In this document: positions 47,327-60,371 of the stretch, piece by piece
How positions within the stretch are numbered: position 1 is the first letter of the stretch
How the letters are laid out: every line of letters begins with the position of its first letter
DNA from: Acholoe squamosa
Lineage: Eukaryota; Annelida; Polychaeta; Phyllodocida; Polynoidae
Length of the DNA stretch: 64,000 nt
Assembly (NCBI GenBank): GCA_949317995.1
Contig: OX439035.1
Coordinates: 84,259,959-84,323,958 of the forward strand
Reading direction: 5' to 3'
Position numbers and translations under genes: made by a program
The notes under the pieces: model-generated
What the model was told of the DNA's origin: nothing
Seen by the model: only the letters and a program-made list of their open reading frames with translations
Databases searched by the model: none

Positions 47327-48450
47327 TAGTTTCAGAAACCAAAATGCAGTAGGTGGCGCTAGTGTTGACCTGACCAGTTTGGTCCTGCTACAGGGACACC
47401 ACCGGAGGAGTGATTCTCAAGGAAAAGCAAAATGCAATTAAAAGTTAGCGAGAGCAGTGACACCTGTTTCACCCCTTTCCCTCTAGGTGGCAGGACCAGG
47501 CTGGAGGAGGATGTCACACCCTGTGGCTGGGGGTGGAGGCGAGATACATGCAGACATTCTTCTATGCTTGTCAGAAGAAAAAAACATAAAAGGGGGTTCA
47601 GGGGCAAAGCCCCCAATATACAGAAATATTGTCTTAATCTAGCCGAAACTCAACTGAACCCTTGCTTTCGGCTGAGAATTCAGCTTAATCTCAGATTAAA
47701 GCTGGTATAAAAGCTAATATAGTATTGTCTGATATGTATTTCAGAGGATTATATACCCCTTCCCAAGTCATAGGGTGCCACTTATTATGGCATGATATGG
47801 CTCATTATGGGCATATAATTGGACTTTAGTTGTTTCAGCTGCTCTATCCTCTTTTGTGGGAAGGGAAACCACTTAGCTAATTAGTTCTGGTCAAAGCCTC
47901 CTGGCGGCAGCACTGAGTGGTGTCTGCCCGGGGGTGTCTGCTCTGCTGCCAGGCATCCAAATTAAATTCACCACCATTATAGAATACTCTGCTTTATGGC
48001 TTCATATGGAGCCACTGTGGTGGTACAATCAAGACTGCTTGTTGACATGAATAAAATGCTGGAAGCATTTTATTTCTACACACATAATTATATCCTTGGA
48101 TTTGACATGGTTAGAATGCACTGAATAGATTGAGATTTTGGCAGGACACTTTCACAAGCGGGCTGATGATAGATATGCAGAAATTGAAAAATCTATATAT
48201 TTCAGATCTTGTCCCAGCTTTAATCCTTGCTTTCAGCTGATGTTCATCTCAGCTGAATCTTTGTTTTAAGCTGAGGTCTCAGCTTAATCTCAGCTTAATC
48301 TTTGCTTAGTTGTTCATCTCACCTAAATATTTGTTTTAAGTTGAGATCTCAGCTTAATCTCAGCTGACAGTAGTGACCTCACCACTCACTAGATGGCGCC
48401 TGTGCAGTGGCGCATCCAGTGGAAGATCTGGTGGTCGGACAGGGTAGTAA
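47325..48450. other. Unannotated DNA with CAGCTTAATCT words
   Basis: CTCAGCTTAATCTCAGCTGA-like words occur at 47636-47705 and 48215-48366, partly inverted (CCAGCTTTAATC against its complement). They may be arms of a decayed foldback element. No gene. Confidence 0.35.
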
Positions 48451-48590
48451 GTTTCATAGCCAAATATGCAAATGAGGAGGTAGCTGGTAGTGGGCAAGCA
48501 CAGGTAATAAGCTGACACAAGTTTCATAGCCAAATATGCAAATGAGGAGGTAGCTGGTAGTGGGCAAGCACAGGTAATAAGCTGACACAA
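48451..48590. repeat. Perfect 2 x 70-bp tandem duplication
   Basis: The 70 bases from GTTTCATAGCCAAATATGCA to AGCTGACACAA are repeated without a difference. Confidence 0.95.
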
Positions 48591-50429
48591 GCGCAAATAG
48601 CGTGTCCGACACCTATCCACTTGCCTCTCTAAATCGGCCACTAGACAAGGCCTATGTGGTTTCCTGGTGGAACCTCCAGAAATGAACTGATGGAAAGATA
48701 GGCTTAGGGGGTGGGGGGCTTGATGTTTGGTAAATATTGATAGAAGAATATACATATCACCATGTATGGAGCAAGTAGAGACCCTGGCCATGGTGCACCA
48801 TGCAAGAAGAGTTGCAAGTCCTAATTATTCCACCAGTATACATGCATTTTCAAATATTTTTTCCACTTTACTCAATGTAATAAATATGGTGCACAATGTT
48901 ATGACTAAAGGATAGACTAAGTTTATAAGCAAGCAAAGAGACTTTTTAATATTCTCGCACCCAGAATATCTCACCCATGGGTAAATCTACTTCAGTAGCC
49001 TTCAAGTGCCACATAAAAGAAGTAAACTGTTACTCTGGCTTGAGAAAAATAGTATATCTATAGTATATCCAATTACTTCTGACTGTCCAACAAATAATAC
49101 CAAATAATAATACCAATTAAATGATACAACTGGTCCTTAATAAAATCGTTAGTCTTGAAAGCACATATGTTTTGTTATAGATTGGGAGTAAGAAACATTA
49201 GGAACAAGATAAATAACGATTTTAACATGTTGGATTAAACGTGTCCCTTAAAGGGACGACTAGCAGTTCTATCAGATAAACCACAAATAAATAAATACAA
49301 TATCCATGGAAAAATCCCAGGAAAAATGAGAACTTTGTCTGTGTCAGCTTTTGGTGAGAATAGACCAATAGGGAATTGTTTGGCCAACTGTACTTGACAT
49401 ACATTTTGAATCCTTATCTACTTGTATTAATCAATATTGAGCTTTTACAAGAGCATACTACTTTTAACGCTTTCACCTTGAGGTAACCACATTGTGTTTT
49501 GGGACAACCATCCATGCTCAATATACTTACACAATTGAAACTCCCTCCTTCATGGTCTTTTACTGCTGCAGGCATGCACTCTTGTGTATGTTGAGAGAAC
49601 TATATTGTATAATCATGTACATGGGCTCTGACACAAAGCCCGTGCATTGCCTCTGGTTGGCTTTAGGTACAAGGTGGTTGGCTCAAAGCTCAAGCAAGGG
49701 TGGTTGGCTCAATGTGAAGTCACTGTGCCCCAACAATTAAATAATAACACATGAAAACTGTGACCCTTTTGTCAATTCGTGGGACTATCATGGATAAATG
49801 ATCAGAAGCACAGTTTGTTATAATTGTGATGCAACCTAACCAAATCAGGCAGATCTTGCCAATAATGGACCAGAGGTCAAAAGGTGAAAAATGCTAATTG
49901 TAGTCATTTTGAGCTTTTTGGGTATTTTATGTTGAAAAAAAAATATGCACCAAAATGACTTTGGATTAACCTTGAACCAATGTCATCTTGCTCCTTATGA
50001 TGCCTGCATATTAGCATAGGATATATATTACTTTTGTTTTACTTTTCTTGTATATTTCTTAGAATAGGATTCATTCCCCCTCATCTCTTGATGCCCCAAA
50101 GTTGCACTGACCCTCTTTTGCAAAAGGACCATGTGCCCCATGCGTTAGAGGAGCAGCATGCTGATTCATATGGGGAAACAGACCAGGAATGGCGTATAGA
50201 AAGTCTAAATGTTTCAATAAGGGTGTCTACCAGACCATGGATCATGATGTACATGGCCAATTCTCATTTATTCATGGATATTCTTAACACCAAGTTATAT
50301 CTGGACGTAGGCTCTTGATGATAAGATTGATACAACTATCATATTATCATCACTATGATACATATCAGACAGATAGCTGTGTGCAGCATGCAGCCCAGTC
50401 CGACCATAAGATTTCCTGCCATGTAGTGG
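48591..50429. other. Unannotated DNA
   Basis: No exon or bounded element recognised. Confidence 0.5.
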
Positions 50430-50700
50430 GTCATTTGGGAACCATAAAATAACGTTTATTCAATGTTTTCTTAAATCAATGTTGTTTTGAGTCCACATTC
50501 TAAATGTTGATCAAAGGTTATCTGGAAAAATGTTGTCTGCTGAACATTCTTTAAATGTTAAACCAACGTTTATAAAAAAAACATTTTCCTAAACACCCTA
50601 AATCAACTTTGAAACAACATTTTCAACAAATGTTAGTCCAATTAACCATCAGTGAACATTGATTAACGTTCACTTAACGTTTCTTGTAAATTTGTTACCT
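50430..50700. repeat. AACGTT/AATGTT-rich decayed foldback element
   Basis: AACGTT, AATGTT and AACATT words recur over 270 bases in both orientations, ending GTAAATTTGTTACCTGGG. This resembles decayed AACGTT-type short inverted-repeat elements. The ends are poorly defined. Confidence 0.4.
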
Positions 50701-51242
50701 GGGTAGTTGGTACATACAGACTAGACACTGATACAATGGTGCCTCCCCACTTTGTGTATGAGCATACATTGATTAAAAGGCCTATGTTTGCAGCTCTATT
50801 TCTTGGGACGAATGATGGCCAATTTATAATTTTGAAAATTCAGCAAAAATTGACAAATACAGATATTTTAATGAAAAAAAAAGTATTCTGAAGCTCTTGA
50901 TGTACTTTCTGTGAATACAGCATAAGCCTGAAATCCAGTTTCCAGACATGTGCCTAGTTATGTAAGGATGCATCACATATATGAGGGCAATGAAAAGTAT
51001 TTATGATATCCAATCAAGATTTGATTTCTGGCAAAATAGCTAGTAACTGTGATTCAAAAAAGGAAATTTTAATTCCCCATTTGGCCAACAGCGGGCATTG
51101 AAGGGGCAAAAATGATTATAAAAAAACAATAAGCTATTTTTTATGCAGAAATTAATGATCTCATTTAAAATGCTCCATCTTAGGTAGAAATGTCCCCTAT
51201 TTGGAAGGTAAAATGAACATTTTTCATGAAAAATTGGCCTAT
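50701..51242. other. Unannotated DNA
   Basis: Nothing recognisable. Confidence 0.5.
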
Positions 51243-51997
51243 GGTAAAGGCACCCATCTTGGACGCTCCTGGACAGGAACAAGGTGAACTATTTTGCCCT
51301 GTGAAATTAATACCTTTACATGTTGTGAATTTTTGTTATGTCCTAACTATTGATAGATGACATCCATTCACACATTTCCACAAAGAGATCATAGCATTTC
51401 TTACATTTTGAATAGACAAAAATCAACTGTAAATAATTTGGTATTAAATCATCCTGCTGCACCTAAGGCCGGACACCTAATGGGAGAGGTGATCTTAGAG
51501 TCGGGCAGTATGCTATAGCATTGGTGGAATGGAGTTTTATGACGTTTACCCATGTCTACATGTGGCAGTACTGCATTGAGTGCACTCCTTAGGTCCTACC
51601 GGGCTCCTACCATTGTCATAAAACTGTGCTGTCCAAGATGGGTGTACTTTGTGTCCGACGTTAAGTGTAGTTTGATGGTAATGTTAAATTATTTACCAAC
51701 ATATGATAAGGCTGATATTTCCATAGATCAATAGGAACACTGTTAATGTAAATGTTGCATCACAGTTGACTGAACAGAAAAACAATTTCTTCTCTTCCTA
51801 CTGATTCTTCATCACAAAAACATGGAAATATACCTCATGTTTGGACAGACATAAAGCAATATTTCAAGTGATAGATATTTTGCTACATCCAATACCTTCG
51901 CCACTGGTATAATTGCTGATATATTTATTTTGACTGAGTAGTTCAAGCTAGAAGTTGTCCGACTCAAGGTATCTGTCCGACTTAGGGTGCCTTTACC
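51243..51997. mobile_element. GGTAAAGGCACCC element, TSD CTAT
   Basis: Inverted ends GGTAAAGGCACCC (extended by CATCTTGGACG on the left; CTAAGTCGGACA on the right arm) are flanked by CTAT at 51239-51242 and 51998-52001. Inside, CCAAGATGGGTG and TCGGGCAG-like words echo the ends. 755 bp, no recognisable protein. Confidence 0.7.
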
Positions 51998-52475
51998 CTA
52001 TATGCCATTCCAATAATCTTAATTTGCAGATTTTTATGCCAATTTTTGGGGATTTTCAACAAAAATCCAAAACAGAAATGGAAAATTGCCTCTAGATGAA
52101 AATCGATGATAAATTTCACCATATCATTATGTATTTTTTTTTATGAAAAAAGGCGGATTTATTGTGTTTTAGGCATTATTATGGTTTATAATATATATAG
52201 AGTTTAGTCATCGATTTCAGATATGAATAATGACCTATGTTTAAGGAGGGGTTCTGACACCTCCTAGGAATATCTAAGCCAATGATGTCTCATTTTAAAG
52301 ATCTTGAGATGATCTTTGATAATGAATTTCCCTGCAGAGGGGTGTTTTGCTTGCCTGGTCATATTGTTGGTCATGCTGAAAATAAGTCAAACATGGGTAC
52401 TTGCAGATGTTATCATGCAAAGAAATAAATATGTGGGGTACTTTATCCTTTACTTTTGATCAAGTAAGGGTTTAA
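51998..52475. other. Unannotated DNA
   Basis: AT-rich with no gene recognised. Confidence 0.5.
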
Positions 52476-52635
52476 CAGTGGCACATTTAGATGGGGGGGG
52501 GCGGGGGCGCGGGCCACGCGCCCCCTCCTTTGTGCCTGTAGTTAAGAGTTTATTTGCCTCTTTTAACCCTCAAATACAGCCAAAAATAGGGGCTAAATAA
52601 AGCCCCCCCTTTTCGAAAACCTGGATCCGACACTG
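52476..52635. mobile_element. hAT-like CAGTGGC short element, TSD GTTTAA
   Basis: It starts CAGTGGCACATTTAGATGGG and ends CCTGGATCCGACACTG. The ends are imperfect inverted repeats of the widespread CAGTGGCGGATCCAG type. GTTTAA flanks it at 52470-52475 and 52636-52641. 160 bp with a long G tract. Confidence 0.7.
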
Positions 52636-52641
52636 GTTTAA

Positions 52642-53442
52642 GCCCATAGGATATATAATTATGGGGAAGAGAGAACAGAAGGTGACAGGCAGACGACTCA
52701 GGATATGTAAACATCTTTAGCTAAGTTTTACCCTAATTCTTTTCTATAAAATGAAAGGTTAGATAGAAACTCAATTAATCCAAGAAAGAAAATAATAGGC
52801 AAAAATTTCAATGGCATTAAATAGGTTTGGGGTGAACACCTCTCCTGTCTCTGAGACAACAGGAACAAGTGAGAATTGATTCTTTTTCATTGATGCTCAT
52901 ATGCTACTTCACCTGTTACACATACTATAAGGGTCAACAATAAAGGGCTATTAATACCCGGGGGGGGGGGGGTAATTATAAAACTATATGAAAGGGACAT
53001 TTATTAAGCTATGATTAATGGAGGAATTGCCCAATTTGGCTGCCCACCTACCACTCTAATTATATAAGATATATTCCAAAAAGTAATAAATGTTGATAAC
53101 CTTTTTTCATCGCTTGTAATTACCCAAATGATGACAATGTAATCTCCCTGACGCCGTCAAACTGAGCACCTCAGAGTGATCATCATCTTTACTGATTACT
53201 TTTTACAGCCATAGGTTTTCAGTGTGTAAGACAGCTCCATCGTTGAAGAACGCAAGATTGTATAAGAACCCAGCATTGCTAAATGGTTTCCTTTAATCTA
53301 GTTGTCTCCATTATATCAAAATAAACCATCATGTTATTGGACTCCTAAAAGGCGGGATTAGCGACAGTTCACCAAAGGGAACAACAGGAAATGAAAAGGA
53401 AATAGTATGGATGGCAATTCAGTATGTGCTCCCTCTGAGCTC
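52642..53442. other. Unannotated DNA
   Basis: A G run at about 52962-52972; no gene. Confidence 0.5.
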
Positions 53443-53452
53443 ATGCATCTCT

Positions 53453-53630
53453 GAGTGAGTGAGTGAGTGAGTGAGTAATAGATTTCGACAGCTAAGGTCA
53501 TATTCATGGCGAGAATTACATTACACAATTTCACAGAGGAATGTGTCAGTGCCCACACATGTGCACCACACACATTCAGGGGATAGAAAAGATGAGACAT
53601 AGACCATTTTAAGTGGGCTAGGGAAGCCCC
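53453..53630 (-). mobile_element. SINE-like retroposon with (ACTC)n tail, second copy
   Basis: It shares AGCTAAGGTCATATTCATGG, ACATAGACC and GGGCTAGGGAAGCCC with the copies at 20914-21194 and 63150-63332. The flanks ATGCATCTCT (53443-53452) and ATGTATCTCT (53631-53640) match at 9 of 10. On the minus strand it ends in five ACTC units. Confidence 0.7.
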
Positions 53631-53640
53631 ATGTATCTCT

Positions 53641-55977
53641 ACCACGAGGCATATTAACTGACATCACACGGACTGAGGGTATCCTAACTAGGGTATCCTA
53701 ACTGACAACAAGTGCATGGGTCTGTCTGACCCCGTTTTACATTTTGCCACCATGTAAATATGTCATAGCATACAACCTAGGTAGGGGGGGGCACTCCCCT
53801 TTCTATAGTTTCTACGTGTGAACAAACCATCGGATTTGCTGTCCTTATCAAAGGAGCAGAGAATAAAAGAAGATGGGTCTTTTTTTTAATTGAGGGATCT
53901 TGCCAAATACTCCATCCTAACGCGCACACTGCTAGGTTTTATTACTTTTACTTTGTAATTGTATTAATTAGACTAAATAAACACTTAAAAAATCAAGGCT
54001 GAGCCCCTAGGATAAACATTTGTACATCCTAACCCTGTAGGAAGGGGAAATTTGCGAAAGATATGTAGAGAATATCACACTATACATTGCTTGGTGTATT
54101 CTATATATGATTTTTGTAGTTAAAAAGAAAGAAAGAAACCATGGCACAGACTGTGAGATCTAGTCTCTTTTACAGTTGAAATATCTATGGTTTAAAGAAG
54201 CCTAGTGCGAGAAAATAGCCACTTTCCCTCGAAGTCTTGTATACATACCACAATAACTCCCGTATAAGGAGCACCTTGGTTATAAGGCGCTCCCTGAGTC
54301 TCTGCAGACCTATAAGGCACATATTGGATGGTACCTTGGCAACCTTTGCACTGTTCTATATTACAAACCCTGCCTATAAGGTGGACCCTGAGCTCAAGGA
54401 GATCCCCTAGGTGCAGCTAGGGTTATCCTCTCGTATAGACAATAGTACAGGAGTATCCTAGCCAAAGCATGAAGAGTGACCTCCCTTGAATACAGCAGGG
54501 TCAGGGTTGACCTACTCCAGAAATATCACCCTACAAGACAAGAGAGACAGAGAGGGGGAAAAAGTGTGATCTTTATACATCAACCTTAACGCAGAATAAA
54601 TCGTAAGTTATGTTATCAGTAGCCTCAATATAGGTCTAAGTTGTAACACAAGATGTAGCCTATGTGCTTTCTAGCCCAGTGAAACTACGTAAACTCTAAT
54701 TTGCACATCTTAAGAGGGAGAGTGGCCTGGTTGTGAACCACATCATAATTATCTGTAGACAACACCCGCCGTCTCAGGCAGCAACCAATGCAGTACGTAC
54801 ATAAAGTAGTGCTTTTTTAATATGGTGTATTTTTTGGATGATAAATCCTCGTTCCTTTAACGAGGAACCATTGTCTCCTTATAAGGAGAGTTCATTTCAA
54901 CAAAGTTTAAAAACTGAACTGGTTCACCTCGAGATCAATGTGTAGCTGTAGTCCTGGTAGTCCACTTCACTTTAGGCCACTTACATTTTTAGTGTTGCAG
55001 ACACTGCTCGCATTGTTTAAAAGAGGTCACACTTAAACTTCTTATTCTGACTTTCCCTAAATAAAAGTGTAAAAGTCCCTAATCCGCTGAGTGAAATTCT
55101 TCCCAAAACATGATAGTTCATATCACAGCTATCATTTTGAGTAGGAACACAATTGAAACATCATATGAATCCTGCTATTTACATAGAGTTGATGTTCGCT
55201 TTATTGATGATAGATTTACTCAAAAATTAAAAAGAAAACTCAAATAAAAAAGTGATAAAAAGCCTCCCTCCTGCACCCTTTGCATCCACAAAGCTAATCT
55301 TTTTAAAGTGACCTTACTAACGACCATAGGAACTGTAGGGATAAATGGGAGGGAGGGGTGGGTAGAGAGGAATTTCTGATTTAACTCTCGCTCGCATTGA
55401 CTCATTTATGAATATGGATTTTTCCATTATGGCTCTTACATCATTACACCAAATGGCATAAAATCGGGTCCTATTATGATAAGTAGGAAGTTATATGTCA
55501 GGTTTCATAAGTTTCTATTTTGAAACAATGAACTAGAGTATTATGGAGCAGCCTGATCCGCACAAAAGGACCTTTTCTACTCAACGCCAACATACTCAAC
55601 GATGCGAATTTATTACGTTTGAAAGTTTAACGAACAAAACGTGTTTTTTTTCTAACGCAAGAAAAACGTTTTTCACAAACGTTGTTACCTAAACCTAATC
55701 AAAATGTTTGCATACGTTAGAAATACGTGGGAAAGAAATAATATTGTTATCCCCAACAGATGAGAATCAAAGACAGAATGTCATTCTATTTATGTTACGC
55801 TTACCAAACATCAGCCAACTGACATGGCAGATACTTCTGATATTAGAAACGGTCATAATCTTTACCGTGACTCATACATTCTTTCAAACTGGTATCATTG
55901 AGAAAATGTCATCAGATGTTAAATGTACAAATGACATGTGGAACTTTGTATTAAATGTAGTCTCCTTGTCTATTTCA
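53641..55977. other. Unannotated DNA upstream of the glycosidase-like gene
   Basis: No exon seen. At about 54247-54400 there are repeated TATAAGG(A/C)GC words of a decayed short repeat. AACGTTTTTC-like words lie at about 55660. No clear TATA box was assigned. Confidence 0.4.
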
Positions 55978-58900
55978 ATGTTAACAATGGGAGAGATCAG
56001 CAGTGTCTTGATGATTGCACTAAGCATGGCTGTTGCAGTAGAGACATCATCACAACCTGACTGGTTGGTTACAAAAATTCAAACAAAGTCATGGGCAAAG
56101 CATGATGGAGCCCTTGTTTTCAGTAATGGTCTGATTTTCAGAGAATTCAGTCTTTCCCCAGGGTTTGCTACCATTGCCTTTTTCTCCAATGAAAGGCAGT
56201 CTTCTCTAATCAGAGCCATATCTCCAGAGGCTACAATTAGACTGGATGGCACAAAGTATGATGTAGGTGGATTCCTTACTGACATTCGGAGAGCTTATCT
56301 CAACAGGACAGCCTTGGCACAGGACATGAAGAACGATAAAAAATTCCTTCCAATACACTGGATACAGAACCCATGACCCGGAAACCCCCTTTCCTTATAC
56401 ACCAAAAAGAGGAGCCCCAAATGATGTCCAATGGCCACCTTTGGGACTCAGGCTAGATGTGTTTTTCAAACCTTCTGCATCAGCCCCACCTCAACACCAG
56501 CATGTTGAGGTCACAGTGCATTATGAGATGTATGATGGTATACCTCTTATGAGCAAATGGGTGACAGTGTGTGCAAATAGCATCAAATACCAGGTCAATG
56601 TATCTGTGGAATCTGTAGAAGAGGTACATGTCAACTGGCAATGGTCAGACCAGGGTTATAAGTGGCTGTACATAGAAACAGATGAACCTCATGGAACAGA
56701 GGTCACATGGGGCCTAGACCTTGCTGCTGGCCAGATGCCAGGGTCATTTGAACCTATGGTCAACTGCAGCTACCAAGTCCCAGTAGAAGTACCATTGGAG
56801 TCAACAGGCTTCCAGTCATTCCATTTCCATGAGCTCCTGATAGGCAGTAGTGACCCTGAAAGAGTGGCACTTTCTCGTCACTGGCTGACTTGCCTTCTGG
56901 CACCTCACACCCAAGAAAATCCTATCTTTTTCCATATGGCTGAGTCCCCTTCCTCTGCTGTTCACACTCTCATTGACCAGATGGCTGAAGTTGGCTTTGA
57001 AATGATGATTTACAGTTTTGGAACTGGATTCAACCTAGAGTCCACAGATGATGACTATATCAAACAGATTGCCTCTGATATAGCCTATGCAAATAGTCAG
57101 GGAATAGAAGTTGGCGGTTATGATCTCATTGCTCTCACTAGCGGTGTAGATATTGACTGGATGGCAGTTGATCCTCATGGGGAAATCATTGGTGATGCTT
57201 GCTTTGCTTCTGGCTGGTATGATGATCTTTCTAAAAAGATGTTAACATTCATGGACAAAACTAACTTGACAATGATTGAGACTGATGGACCATATGGAGG
57301 GTATTCCTGCAGTTCCACTAATCACTCCCATCACAAAGATGCAAGTGATTTTGTCTATTGGCAGAATAAGCTACAGGGTGACTTGTACAAGACTCTCAGG
57401 GCTAGAAATGTGTATATCAACCAACCTGACAACTACTTTTATCAGGGAGGCAGTAGAACAGGTTGGTACAGTCTATTTATATCAATCTGACAGATTCTCA
57501 TTTACTGAGAGTAATCAATTAGGGAATAGATAATGATTAAAAAAATAAACAGGGATTTTAAATATGAAGTAGAAGTATCATGTAATTCCTCGTATGAGAT
57601 GTATGTGATATACTCTAACTATTAAAATGAGGATCTTTTCAGTGTTTCCATATGATTTTTCCTGAATCAATTAAAAGGAAACTCATGATTTAGATTGTCA
57701 TTGAAGAGAGCCAATGGGTCATATCATTCTAGGAATATCATAGAATATCATCTTCATCATCAGTTTGATAATAAATAACATTCTTTCTAATTGGTATTTA
57801 TCATTTCTTAACAATGGGCTACAATGAAAACCAATACTCGCTACCTCGGTGGCAGGACATCAGCATCAGTAGACAAGGCATGTTTGATGACACTATGATC
57901 AGAAGCCCCACTCAAGGTTGGATGTTTGTGCCCCTTGCTGTGTACCATGGAGGAGGAGCAGCTGCCATGTTTGAACCACTTGCTGAGCACCTCCCTGAGT
58001 ACAATTGGGCCCTTGCTCAGTATCTTGGTGCTGGGGTGGCTGCCTGCTATTGTGGCCACAGACTATTTGATACTAATGATACAAAGGCCCAAAGGTAAAA
58101 CAGTGGGTGAATTTCTACAACACATACAGAGATATCCTTACCAGTGATATTGTGCATGTATGGCGTCCTGACATGCAGTCAATTGATAGTTACATGCATG
58201 TGAACCCCTTCTTGAAAAATAAGGGCCTTGCCATGGTGTTTAATCCAACTCAGCAGTATGCTAGTGTGAGTCTAACTCTTCCATTGTATTACACAGGACT
58301 TTCTGATGTGGCTGCTGTATCAGTGGTCTTTTTCACTGAGGGCGAAGATATCTTCAAAGGGTAACAATAGGTGAATGTCATTTCCAAACTGAACTGAAGA
58401 TATCTTCGAATTATTGGAGATATCTTGAAAAATCCTATATCTAACCTGTCTTTTGACTGATATACATGCATTTCTAACACATGTCTTTAGCCTCTGAAGA
58501 TAGCCTGAAGACCTGTCTTTAACCCCAAATATGTCATTTCACAAGGCCAGTCTATTGGGTGGATGGTGTCACCTCTAGACCTAAAAAGTCTTTAATACGC
58601 ACCTCAGATAAGGCAATTAGTATCTGTTTCCAATGCACATACTCTTTCAAATGATTTTAATCATAAAAGATAATGTTATACATAGTTTTACAGCAAAATT
58701 ATTAGTACAACAATGCAAGTTATCTTCACTTGTCTCTAAAAGTGAAGAGAGGCCGGGAAAGAGAGGTCCTGGTTTCATAAGAGCAGAAGGTGGATGGCAG
58801 CATGGGTGGGGGACATCATGAGACGGGCTGTTTTCACTCTCTTCAATGAGGTGATTGATTATATTCATTCTCTATGCATTTTCTCACTATTTTTGAGAAT

Positions 58901-59228
58901 GGAGGCATAAAATGACCCATAGCTATTTGATATGGTGATTTATTTCTCCTGTAAGTGCACCATTGTCCCATTCCAAAATATCCTAGGAACATTTCTGGCC
59001 TCATACACAAGGTATATCTTATATGCAGGGGTTTACGGTACATAAAAAACTGCTTGATAATGTTAACCAAAATGAGACACTGGCCAGGTGATCTGGTAGA
59101 TTGCCTACCCAGTGGTAGAATCATATAGATATACTCTCAAACTAGAGTGCCTTGGGCAGAGTGCATGACTCGATACTGTGCATAGAAATAACGTTCTCAG
59201 TCCGCTACCATAATACCCACTACCATTA

Positions 59229-59459
59229 AGGTCGAAACCCACATGGCGAAAAATGGCTGAAATATCTCTGCGATTTTGTCCTTTGCGTTCTAGCTGTGTT
59301 CCTGAGCCCCTAGATCGCAAGGATAGCTGCATATTTACTGTGGGATTCGGTCAAAGTTGAACAATCCTTGTGATCTAGAGGCTCAGGAACACCCCTAGAA
59401 TGCAAAAGACAGAATCGCAGAGATATTTCAGCCATTTTTCGCCATGTGGGATTCGACCT
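59229..59459. mobile_element. Subfamily A element in the last intron, 231 bp, TSD TTA
   Basis: It runs AGGTCGAAACCCACATGGCG to GGGATTCGACCT, with TTA at 59226-59228 and 59460-59462. Both arms are of the GGCGAAAAATGGCTG type and pair over about 100 bases, so a transcript of the intron could form a long hairpin. Confidence 0.9.
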
Positions 59460-59469
59460 TTACCATACT

Positions 59470-59795
59470 ACCTCACATACAAGGCACAGGTTACATGTGA
59501 GGATGAACCCTTCTGTGCCTTATAGAATCAGCAAAAGTTAGGGGTACACCTTATAGGTGGTGATATTGCACCACAGAACAGTACTAAACTGGTCGAAATT
59601 AAGACCAAACTGTACCTTATAGTATTCCCTTCAATTCTGGATGTCCCATACTAATTACATTGATATTTACCCTTTTTCTGGTAGGGGCACTCAGTTTAAA
59701 CTGTGAAAATATAATTTTTTTCTAGCGTAATTTTGAAGACATCAACAACCCTATAAATACTTGGAGTGCTCCTTATATACATGAGGTATTACAGT
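59470..59795. repeat. CCTTATAGG-type inverted repeat, decayed
   Basis: TACCTCACATACAAGGCACA on the left is partly mirrored by TGCTCCTTATATACATGAGG on the right, with ACCTTATAGG words inside. It is probably an old short transposon. Confidence 0.4.
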
Positions 59796-60371
59796 AGGCC
59801 CCTTCCCGAACTACCTAGTCCATTCCCGACCCCCCTCGCCCATTTCTGACCTTTCTTGCCCATTCCCTATCTTCTCAGCCCTGTCTTCAGACCTGTCTTC
59901 ATGCAACTCTAAAAGTTATGATGATCTCACTGATGAATGGGACACCCCCCTAGCACAGCTATTTATAGTAAGGAGACAGGTTCACTTTGGCATGGAAGTG
60001 GTGAGTGGCCCCCCAGTTTTTGTAAAAGATAGCATGAACCAGAATAAAGGAAAGGGGAAGTGATAGCCTGAAGATATGCTTATTTGAAGATGACATATGC
60101 CAAGATCGATGACAAGTGAGTTATCCTCTGGATGTAAATCCATGACTAGTGAAGACAACTTATATAGAAACAGAATTCTGAAGATATCCACGAAACTATC
60201 TTCAGCATATCTTCATTTGTGCCTATCGTTAGTAATGATAACCCTCCACCAGTGAAAAAGACCACAGAAAAGGGGGCAGCTGCTTCTGAATACACTTTGG
60301 CTAGAGACTATAGCATTTCAGTCCGAATCGATCTCCCACCTCTTGACATCATTTGGTATGTTATTCAATGA

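Larger units (their letters stand above)
55978..60371 (+). pseudogene. Secreted glycoside-hydrolase-like gene, three exons, disrupted
   Basis: Exon 1 starts at ATG 55978 or 55987. The first residues form a signal peptide (MGEISSVLMIALSMAVAV), so the product would be secreted. Exon 1 runs to 57461; exon 2 is 57812-58360; exon 3 is 60206-60371, ending in TGA. Exons 2 and 3 join in matching phase (two bases plus one). The total would be about 730 aa. Landmarks are HYEMYDGIPLMSKWVTV, IETDGPYGGYSC (Asp at 57284, a candidate nucleophile), MGYNENQYSLPRWQD, WMFVPLAVYHGGGAAAMFEP and LPLYYTGL. I know this pattern from uncharacterised invertebrate and bacterial proteins that look like TIM-barrel glycosidases of the alpha-galactosidase type; the substrate is unknown. 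Lesions are one extra base in the A6 run at 56335-56340, one base missing near 58096, and AA instead of AG at the exon 2 acceptor (57810-57811). No other stops occur, so the copy is young or the sequence has errors. Confidence 0.7.

Noticed and set aside
48451-48590. CRISPR-like direct repeat
   Set aside because: Only two 70-bp copies head to tail with no spacer, in eukaryotic DNA.
57800-57815. U12-type branch-point-like TTCTTAAC near the lost acceptor of the glycosidase-like gene
   Set aside because: The donor (GTTGGTAC) is not of U12 type and no AG follows at the right distance. A mutated ordinary acceptor is simpler.
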